From Acidobacteriota bacterium (lineage in GTDB: Bacteria > Actinomycetota > Actinomycetes > Actinomycetales > Microbacteriaceae), in contig JABBOD010000003.1 of the NCBI GenBank assembly GCA_019351995.1, positions 56,045 through 120,044 of the forward strand: a DNA stretch of 64,000 nucleotides, in the 5' to 3' direction. Below are positions 55,085-61,345 of the stretch, one piece after another. The translations under genes and the position numbers were made by a program. The first letter of the stretch is position 1, and every line of letters starts with the position of its first letter. Under the pieces are notes generated by a model. It was not told the DNA's origin, did no database searches, and saw only the letters and a list, made by a program, of their open reading frames with translations.

Positions 55085-55999
55085 TCAGCGTGCCAGAAAC
55101 CGCCGGACGGCCTCGGCGGTCGTGGCGTGGTCGACCGTGTCCGGTTCGCCAGAGGTCGTGATGGTGCCCACGACGACACCGTCCACCTTGATGGGCATGG
55201 AGCCGCCATGCGCCTTCAGGACATCGTGGTCGACATCCGCGCGATCCGTGAACGGCGTGCCGGCCTCCTCGTGGCGCAGCTTCACGAGCAATGACGGCTC
55301 GCCGAAGCGGGTGACGACGGCGGCTTTGCCCGACAGCCACGGGTCGTTGTCCGGTCCGGTGCGCAGGAGTTTTGCCTGGAAGACGACATCGTCGTGGAGG
55401 ACGATGCGCACGGCGAGATTGAGCCGCCTCTCCCGAATGACTCCCACGGCGATCAATCCCAGGTCGACGGCATCGTCGTTCGTAAACGATGGCAGGTCGA
55501 TCACGGGCTGCGCCTGAACCTCGGCAGCGGTGAACGTCGGCCGCACGAGTCGGCGCAGCATCGCAGGCAACTCTGCGGGCTCGACCTCGTGCCCATCGGC
55601 TTCCATGTCGTCGGCGGTCATCCAGCGCCACTCGACGACATCCACGAGCTCTTCCTCGGTCCAGCCGTCACGCACCGGCTCGAAACGATCGGTCCGGATG
55701 TCGTACCAGGCCCAGTGCCCGCGCTGATACCGATGCCAGCGCTGGTCTGGATCGAAATCCTCGTCGAGGAAAGGCGCGGGAACGGAATCGACCACGAGGC
55801 CGGTTTCCTCGAAAAGCTCGCGGATTGCCGCCTGATCATGGGTCTCCCCCGGGTCGACGCCTCCCCCTGGTGTGATCCAGCGCGGGACGATCCCGTGATT
55901 CTTGCCGTAGTGAAGAAACATCAGTGTCGCGCCGCTGGAGTCGATCAGCAGCACCCGCGAGGTCGCGCGGAAGGCGGGGTTCTCCGTCGAATCGCTCAT
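55085..55999 (-). CDS. NUDIX hydrolase fused to HbpS/UPF0303 heme-degrading-like domain
   Basis: This single 304-residue frame joins two families. Residues ~10-150 are a NUDIX hydrolase with an intact NUDIX box, GGGVDPGETHDQAAIRELFEETGL, preceded by LLIDSSGATLMFLHYG. Residues ~165-304 are a complete UPF0303/HbpS-like (PF03928-type) domain: PSFTNDDAVDLGLIAVGVIRER, LRTGPDNDPWLSGKAAVVTRFG, KAHGGSMPIKVDGVVVGTITTSG and VDHATTAEAVRRFL. No stop or frameshift separates them. The ATG overlaps the SDR stop by 4 nt. A combined role in nucleotide-derivative or heme-linked stress metabolism is speculation. Confidence 0.85.
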   Translation of the reverse strand: MSDSTENPAFRATSRVLLIDSSGATLMFLHYGKNHGIVPRWITPGGGVDPGETHDQAAIRELFEETGLVVDSVPAPFLDEDFDPDQRWHRYQRGHWAWYDIRTDRFEPVRDGWTEEELVDVVEWRWMTADDMEADGHEVEPAELPAMLRRLVRPTFTAAEVQAQPVIDLPSFTNDDAVDLGLIAVGVIRERRLNLAVRIVLHDDVVFQAKLLRTGPDNDPWLSGKAAVVTRFGEPSLLVKLRHEEAGTPFTDRADVDHDVLKAHGGSMPIKVDGVVVGTITTSGEPDTVDHATTAEAVRRFLAR

Positions 56000-56763
56000 C
56001 GGACTGACCTGAAGCCCGAGATGTCTCCGACATAACGCGTGTGATTCTCGGGGATCGGATCCACCGCCGCCTGCGCGACTTCGGCGGCGAACTCGTTCAC
56101 GGTGTACAGCTTGCCCGCCTCCTCTCGGCGCGACTCGATCGCACCCGGCTGGGCACGTTCCAGGAGCGTCGCGGTGATCGTGCCCTCGATCATGTCGCCG
56201 GAGACGACGACGAATCCAATGCCCTTGGCATCCAGTTCGTCGACGCGTGCGCGCAGGGCATCCTCGCCGGCCCGCTTGCTCAGCGCCACCGGCAGATAAG
56301 ACGGCATCGTCTCGGCGGTGCCCACGAAGTGGGCCTGGTGGCTGGTCACGAAGACGACGCGCGATCCGGGTGGCATGAGCGGCAGCGCCGCCTCCAGCAC
56401 GTTGATCTGGGCGTCACGATTGAGCTTCATGGCGTAGTCGTCACCCATGCCGGTTTCCATGCCGCCGGAGGCATTCAAGACCAGGAGGTCGAGGCCGCCC
56501 CAGTCCTTCTCGACGACCGCAAACATCGCCGCGACCGATTCTGGATCGGTCAGGTCGCCGCCCAGAGCGATCGCTTCTCCGCCATCGGCCTCAATGCCCG
56601 CGACCACCTTCATGGCGCGAGCTTGCTTATTGCGGTAGTTGATGGCAACCCGCGCACCGCCAGCGGCGAGCATGACCGCAGTGTCGGCGCCGATGCCGCG
56701 AGACGAGCCCGTGACCAGGGCTCGTAGGCCTGACAGGGAACCGGGAGTCAAGACGTTATTCAC
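55996..56763 (-). CDS. Short-chain dehydrogenase/reductase with atypical active site
   Basis: This 255-residue SDR binds NAD(P) through VTGSSRGIGADTAVML and has DLTDPESVAAM and LDLLVLNASGG (NAG-like) blocks. Catalytic Ser is in VTSHQAHF (S141). At the YxxxK position it reads V159-A-L-S-K163, so the usual catalytic Tyr is replaced by Val; Y156 is three residues earlier. Substrate unknown. The GTG start 56763 has TAGGGT (minus strand, 56772-56777) 8 nt upstream and no Shine-Dalgarno. It heads a two-gene operon with the NUDIX fusion. Confidence 0.88.
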   Translation of the reverse strand: MNNVLTPGSLSGLRALVTGSSRGIGADTAVMLAAGGARVAINYRNKQARAMKVVAGIEADGGEAIALGGDLTDPESVAAMFAVVEKDWGGLDLLVLNASGGMETGMGDDYAMKLNRDAQINVLEAALPLMPPGSRVVFVTSHQAHFVGTAETMPSYLPVALSKRAGEDALRARVDELDAKGIGFVVVSGDMIEGTITATLLERAQPGAIESRREEAGKLYTVNEFAAEVAQAAVDPIPENHTRYVGDISGFRSVR

Positions 56764-56793
56764 GATTCCCGACCCTATCAATCGGCTGAGTGG

Positions 56794-56799
56794 TAGCTT
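56794..56799 (+). promoter_or_regulatory. Leaderless promoter -10 of the nfeD-SPFH operon
   Basis: TAGCTT lies 6 nt before the ATG of the NfeD gene, with no Shine-Dalgarno. The divergent SDR promoter hexamer is 17 bp away. Confidence 0.5.
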
Positions 56800-56805
56800 C
56801 AGACT

Positions 56806-57300
56806 ATGCCGGGAGATGTGCTCGCGAGTTGGGCCTGGGTGTTCTGGTTGGCCTTGATTCTGGTCTTCCTGGTCGTCGAGGTGCTCAGCCTCTCCTTCGT
56901 GTTCTTGATGTTCGCCGTCGGCAGCGTCGGGGGCCTGGTCGCGGCTCTCCTGGGCGCTCCGGTGTATGTCGAGTTCATCGTTGCCGCAATTCTCTCCCTC
57001 GCCCTGGTGTTCTTCGTGCGCCCTCCACTCATGCGGCTCACTCGTCGCGGCGCCGATCCGGCTCGCAGCAACGTGGAGGCGCTGTTGGGTATCTCCGGCA
57101 CCGTCGTCCTCGCCTTCCAGGAGGGTCGCGGTCAGGTGAAGCTCGCGAACGGCGAGACCTGGACCGCCCGCCTTCCGCATCACCAGACGGACGCCCTCGC
57201 CGAGGGTGACCGCGTTCAGGTCGATTCGATCGACGGCGCCACTGCCGTTGTCACCCCGGTCTCCACGCTCCCCGCCCCCACCGAGAGGAGCGCCACGTGA
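56806..57300 (+). CDS. NfeD-like membrane protein
   Basis: This 164-residue protein has three or four membrane helices in the first ~75 residues (WVFWLALILVFLVVEVLSLSFVFLMFAVGSVGGLVAALLG) followed by an OB-fold domain (ALLGISGTVVLAFQEGRGQVKLANGETWTARL, then AEGDRVQVDSIDGATAVV). NfeD proteins pair with SPFH/stomatin proteins, encoded here directly downstream with a 4-nt overlap, to organise membrane microdomains or protein quality control. Confidence 0.92.
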   Translation: MPGDVLASWAWVFWLALILVFLVVEVLSLSFVFLMFAVGSVGGLVAALLGAPVYVEFIVAAILSLALVFFVRPPLMRLTRRGADPARSNVEALLGISGTVVLAFQEGRGQVKLANGETWTARLPHHQTDALAEGDRVQVDSIDGATAVVTPVSTLPAPTERSAT

Positions 57301-58244
57301 GTGCCGCCCAGATATTCGGCAATGTGCTTCTCATCGCCGTGATCCTGATCATCGTGATCTTCGTGATCACGGTTCTGTTCCGCGCGATTCGTATCATTCC
57401 GCAGGCGTATGCCGGAATCGTCGAGCGCCTCGGCAAGTACCACAAGACGCTCCTGCCTGGCCTGAACCTTCTTGTGCCATTCGTCGACCGGCTCCGTCCG
57501 CTGGTGGACCTTCGCGAACAGGTCGTCTCCTTCCCTCCGCAGCCGGTGATCACCGAGGACAACCTGGTGGTCTCGATTGACACGGTCGTCTACTTCCAGG
57601 TCACGGATGCCCGTGCCGCCACCTACGAGATCGCCAACTACCTCGGTGCGGTCGAGCAACTCACCACCACCACGCTGCGCAACGTGGTCGGTGGGCTGAA
57701 CCTCGAAGAGGCGCTCACCAGCCGCGACAACATCAACGGCCAACTGCGCATCGTGCTCGACGAAGCGACGGGCAAGTGGGGCATCCGCGTCAGTCGTGTC
57801 GAGCTCAAGGCGATCGACCCGCCGATCTCGATCCAGGATTCGATGGAGAAGCAGATGCGCGCCGAGCGCGACCGCCGTGCCGTCATCCTGACGGCGGAGG
57901 GCACCAAGCAGTCGCAGATTCTCGAGGCGGAGGGCGCGCGGCAGTCCGCGATTTTGCAGGCCGAAGGTCAGGCAAAAGCCGCGGTGCTCCGTGCCGAGGG
58001 CGAGGCGAAGGCCATCGAGACCGTCTTCTCGGCCATCCACACCGGCGACCCCGACTCGAAGTTGCTGGCATACCAGTACCTGCAGATGCTGCCGAAGATC
58101 GCCGAGGGCCCGGCCAACAAGCTCTGGATCATCCCGAGCGAACTCACGGAGGCGCTGAAGGGAATCGGAGCCGGTTTCCTTGCTCCGCGTGATCCCTCTG
58201 CTCCGACTGCTCCCCCGGCCACCGAGACGACGAGTGGCATCTAG
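57297..58244 (+). CDS. SPFH/band-7 (stomatin-like) membrane protein
   Basis: This 315-residue protein has one N-terminal membrane helix (~8-30) and a SPFH domain (RIIPQAYAGIVERLGKYHKTLLPGLNLLVPFVDR, QPVITEDNLVVSIDTVVYFQV, TLRNVVGGLNLEEALTSRDNIN). An Ala/Glu-rich coiled coil follows (~195-250: MRAERDRRAVILTAEGTKQS, ILQAEGQAKAAVLRAEGEAKA). It is the QmcA/stomatin type, forming large membrane rings; with NfeD it is a conserved pair. Its 3' end overlaps the next gene by about 11 nt. Confidence 0.93.
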   Translation: MSAAQIFGNVLLIAVILIIVIFVITVLFRAIRIIPQAYAGIVERLGKYHKTLLPGLNLLVPFVDRLRPLVDLREQVVSFPPQPVITEDNLVVSIDTVVYFQVTDARAATYEIANYLGAVEQLTTTTLRNVVGGLNLEEALTSRDNINGQLRIVLDEATGKWGIRVSRVELKAIDPPISIQDSMEKQMRAERDRRAVILTAEGTKQSQILEAEGARQSAILQAEGQAKAAVLRAEGEAKAIETVFSAIHTGDPDSKLLAYQYLQMLPKIAEGPANKLWIIPSELTEALKGIGAGFLAPRDPSAPTAPPATETTSGI

Positions 58245-59019
58245 GGCCGCACGCATTGGCGGTGCCGGGTACTTCTCCCCCGCTCCCCCGCGCCTGTTCG
58301 CTCATCGCGGGCTCGCGATCGATGCTCCCGAGAACACCCTGCTCGCTTTTGCGAAAGCACTGGCGCTCGGGGTGACCCACCTCGAGACCGACGTGCATGC
58401 CTCGGCCGACGGTCTCGCCATCGTCAGTCACGATCCGGACCTGATTCGGCTTACCGGCCGTTCGTCGACGATCGCGGACCTGACGTCGGCCGAACTGGCG
58501 CGCATCGATCTCGGTGATGGCCAGACCCTGATGACGCTCGCCGCGGCACTCGACGCCTTTCCGAATGCCATGTTCAACATCGACATCAAGGTGGCCGCGG
58601 CGGCGGCTCCCGCGGCGGCGGCGATCCGCGCCGCGAACGCCGAACATCGCGTGCTCGTCGGCTCCTTTCGCAACTCACGTCGTCGGGCGGCGGTGCGTCT
58701 GCTTCCCGGCGTCGCGACCTCGGCGTCGTCAGGTGCGGTCCTGCTCGCCACGTGGGCGGCCGCGATCGGCCTGCGCGTGATCACCAGAGCCGTGCTGCGA
58801 TCCGTGGATGCCGTGCAGATTCCCGAGCGGATCCTCGGGGTGCGCTCGACCTCGCCTCGGGTGTTGCGGGCCTTCCACGCGGCGGGCGTCGAGGTCCACA
58901 TCTGGACGATCAACGACGCCGCCACGATGGAGCGCCTCCTAGACGCCGGCGTCGACGGCATCATGACGGATCGGGCGGACATCGGGATCGAGGTCTTCGA
59001 GCGCCGATCCCAGCGGTGA
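58234..59019 (+). CDS. Glycerophosphodiester phosphodiesterase
   Basis: This ~261-residue GDPD-family protein hydrolyses glycerophosphodiesters to glycerol 3-phosphate and an alcohol. Active-site blocks are FAHRGLAIDAPENTLLAF, HLETDVHASADGLAIVSHD and VHIWTINDAATMERLLDAGVDGIMTDRADI. GTG 58234 within the SPFH gene end is preferred; GTG 58189 or TTG 58180 would add up to 18 basic residues. No signal peptide is present, so it is probably cytoplasmic. Its product could feed GlpD encoded elsewhere in the window. Confidence 0.9.
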   Translation: MASRAARIGGAGYFSPAPPRLFAHRGLAIDAPENTLLAFAKALALGVTHLETDVHASADGLAIVSHDPDLIRLTGRSSTIADLTSAELARIDLGDGQTLMTLAAALDAFPNAMFNIDIKVAAAAAPAAAAIRAANAEHRVLVGSFRNSRRRAAVRLLPGVATSASSGAVLLATWAAAIGLRVITRAVLRSVDAVQIPERILGVRSTSPRVLRAFHAAGVEVHIWTINDAATMERLLDAGVDGIMTDRADIGIEVFERRSQR

Positions 59020-59156
59020 GGCGCCCTCTTCGAGCAATCCGACTTTCAATCGGTCCCGAAACACCTGTGAAAGCTCTGAAAAGCACCGTGACGGGGCATC
59101 GATGCGGCCACGGTGTCGTTATACCTGTCATCTGGACACGAGGTCGTCCGGGCGAG

Positions 59157-59171
59157 GGAATCGCCGATTCC
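59157..59171. promoter_or_regulatory. Perfect palindrome upstream of rbpA
   Basis: GGAATC (59157-59162), GCC, GATTCC (59166-59171) is a perfect 6-bp inverted repeat, 70 nt before the rbpA ATG in a 222-bp gap. It may be an operator or overlap the rbpA promoter. The left arm resembles the GGAAT -35 of redox sigma factors, but the matching GTT -10 is not seen. Confidence 0.35.
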
Positions 59172-59241
59172 ACCTGAACCGCCTCGCCAGAATATGCAAC
59201 CATGCGCCGAACCCGGCGCCCAGCGCGAGGGAGGCCACACA

Positions 59242-59625
59242 ATGGCAGATCGTAGTTTGCGCGGAATGCGACTCGGATCTCAGAGCTTGCAGAGCGAAGA
59301 GGGAGTCGAGTTCTCTCCGCGGAAGAAGAGCGTTTACCGCACGGTCGATGGCACGACCTTCGAGGTGACGTTCTCGGCGGACGCCGAGGTGCCGGAGACC
59401 TGGGAGTCACCGCGGAGCGGGCTCGAGGGTCGCCTGGTCGGTGACGATGGCGTACTCGTGCAGTCCGAAGTCGCCGAAGTCAAGCCGGCTCGCACTCACT
59501 GGGACATGCTGCTCGAGCGCCGCACCCGCCCCGAGCTCGAGGAACTTCTCGAGGAGCGCCTCGCCCTGCTCCGTGCCCGTCGCGGCGAGACCAAGACGAC
59601 GAAGAAGCCCGCCAAGACCGCCTGA
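59242..59625 (+). CDS. rbpA: RNA polymerase-binding protein RbpA, cysteine-free variant
   Basis: This 127-residue protein binds RNA polymerase and the principal sigma factor and stabilises the open complex. The N-terminal MADRSLRGMRLGSQSLQSEE, the basic linker and the C-terminal sigma-interaction helices THWDMLLERRTRPELEELLEERL are all family-typical. The core domain (VYRTVDGTTFEVTFSADAEVPETWESPRSG) has Thr/Ser where many RbpA proteins have zinc-binding Cys (positions ~34, ~38, 56, 59). GAGGGAGG precedes ATG 59242. It converges on lnt with 1 nt between stop codons. Confidence 0.95.
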   Translation: MADRSLRGMRLGSQSLQSEEGVEFSPRKKSVYRTVDGTTFEVTFSADAEVPETWESPRSGLEGRLVGDDGVLVQSEVAEVKPARTHWDMLLERRTRPELEELLEERLALLRARRGETKTTKKPAKTA

Positions 59626-59626
59626 G

Positions 59627-61336
59627 CTATCTCCTCGTCCGGCGTCGGCGACCGCGCAGCGTCCCCGCTGCCAGCAACGCGCCGATCCCGATGCCGCAGA
59701 CCAACCACTCGAACTGACGCCCGCCCCACACGGCGGGCGTCTTCCCGGTGGCGAGCGGGACGTCAGCCACGATGGCATCCGGGGTGTAAACGGGCAGCTC
59801 GTGGCTGATCGATCCATCGGGGGCGATGACTGCGCTGGTGCCGACCGTCGAGATATTGACGACGCTGCGGCCGAGTTCCAGAGCCCGGATGCGGGCGATC
59901 GCGAGTTGCTGCACGCTTTCATCGGTGCGGCCGAAGTCGGCGTTGTTGGTTTGCGCGAAGATGACCTGTGCACCCTCGTTCACGGCATCCGTCATGAGCT
60001 GGTCGTCGACGATATCGAAGCAGATCGCGAGGCCGGCGATCACATTCGGGATGCCGGCCTTGGTGGTGCCGATGTTCATCACCTGCGGGGTGGTGCCCGG
60101 CGTGTAGTCGCGCTGGATGAGGTCGATCAGGCTCGGAGCAAACTGCCTCCAGAAGGCGCGGTCCGGTACGTATTCGCCGAAAGGCACCGGATGCTTCTTG
60201 TCGTAGTAGTTGACGACGCCCTTGCCCGCCTCCCACAGCAGCGACGAGTTGTAGTAGCGCCTGGTCGTCGAGCCGTCGGGGTTCGTCGTGACACGTGATG
60301 TGATCGTGCCCCCCAGGAGCGGAGCATGGGCGCGAGCGGACACCTGATCCCAGAGTGCCGCGGCGCCCGGATCCTCCAGCGGATCGACATCGGATGCGCC
60401 TTCGGGCCAGATCACGATGTCGACGTTCTGCGAGTACACGGGTGTCGTCGCGGCGATCTGGCCGAGCAGGTTGTCACCGAGCTGCGCGGGAGGGTCGAAA
60501 TAGCCGGACTTCGTGTCACCCTGCACGGCCCCGACACGAACCGTTCCGTTCAGATGGGTGGGGTACGCGGGAATGACGAACAGCAGGGTGAAGATCCCGA
60601 GTGCCATGACGGCCCGCGCGAGGGTCCCGATCCCCCGCCACGCGGTCGCCGAACCGGGCCCCACCGGGCCGGTGCTCGCGGTCCCCGAGGTGACGCCCGA
60701 TGCGGCCATCTGGTTGCCGCCGTCGACCCACGGGCGATACCAGGCGGCGCTGCGACCGCGGGACAGGCGCAGTCCCTCCTGTGCGGCGGCCACCGCCACC
60801 GCGACCGCGAAGACCATCAGGAAGCTGACTCCCGACACGCCGAACCACGCGAACAGCGAGGAGAGCGGGCTCGCGGACTGCGAGAAGGCCACCCGACCCC
60901 AGGAGAAGCCGCCGTAGGGCCAGACGCTCTCCACCGCTTCGCGCAGCGTCCAGAGTCCCGCCACCACCACCGGGACGAACAGGAGGCGGCTCCACGTGCT
61001 CGGGAAGGCGCGTGGCACCCAGCGGTAGGCGAGCGTGATGAGCATCCCGCCGAGTCCGGCCCAGAGGGACATCAGCGTCGACAGCGCGGACCACGGGATC
61101 GGCCCGAGGAACACCGCGGCCCACGCGATGTCCGGGAAGTAGAACGTCGCACCGAACACGAAACCGACCAGGAACGCCGAACCGAGCCGCCGACCCTGCA
61201 AGGTGACGAGCTGGAATCCGATGGCCAGAAACGCCAGCGGCCACCAGCCGCGATCGGGGAATGCCGCGTTGAGGACGGGTCCGGCGCCTGCGGCGGCCAG
61301 TAATGCCATCCACAGCGGCAGGACGGGGCGGGTCAC
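59627..61336 (-). CDS. lnt: Apolipoprotein N-acyltransferase Lnt
   Basis: This 569-residue membrane enzyme N-acylates the diacylglyceryl-cysteine of lipoproteins. About seven membrane helices (~1-255, with a polar insert ~195-232) precede the nitrilase-like domain (~265-520), which shows the catalytic triad E312 (IWPEGAS), K380 (YDKKHPVPFGEYVP) and C439 (AGLAICFD). A final helix (~535-555) ends the protein. The GTG start is 9 nt after the helicase gene, so the two form an operon. It acts downstream of LspA. Confidence 0.95.
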   Translation of the reverse strand: MTRPVLPLWMALLAAAGAGPVLNAAFPDRGWWPLAFLAIGFQLVTLQGRRLGSAFLVGFVFGATFYFPDIAWAAVFLGPIPWSALSTLMSLWAGLGGMLITLAYRWVPRAFPSTWSRLLFVPVVVAGLWTLREAVESVWPYGGFSWGRVAFSQSASPLSSLFAWFGVSGVSFLMVFAVAVAVAAAQEGLRLSRGRSAAWYRPWVDGGNQMAASGVTSGTASTGPVGPGSATAWRGIGTLARAVMALGIFTLLFVIPAYPTHLNGTVRVGAVQGDTKSGYFDPPAQLGDNLLGQIAATTPVYSQNVDIVIWPEGASDVDPLEDPGAAALWDQVSARAHAPLLGGTITSRVTTNPDGSTTRRYYNSSLLWEAGKGVVNYYDKKHPVPFGEYVPDRAFWRQFAPSLIDLIQRDYTPGTTPQVMNIGTTKAGIPNVIAGLAICFDIVDDQLMTDAVNEGAQVIFAQTNNADFGRTDESVQQLAIARIRALELGRSVVNISTVGTSAVIAPDGSISHELPVYTPDAIVADVPLATGKTPAVWGGRQFEWLVCGIGIGALLAAGTLRGRRRRTRR

Positions 61337-61345
61337 CGATTGAGC

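Noticed and set aside
59157..59185. SigR/SigH-type promoter for rbpA
   Set aside because: GGAAT is present but no GTT follows at 16-19 nt.
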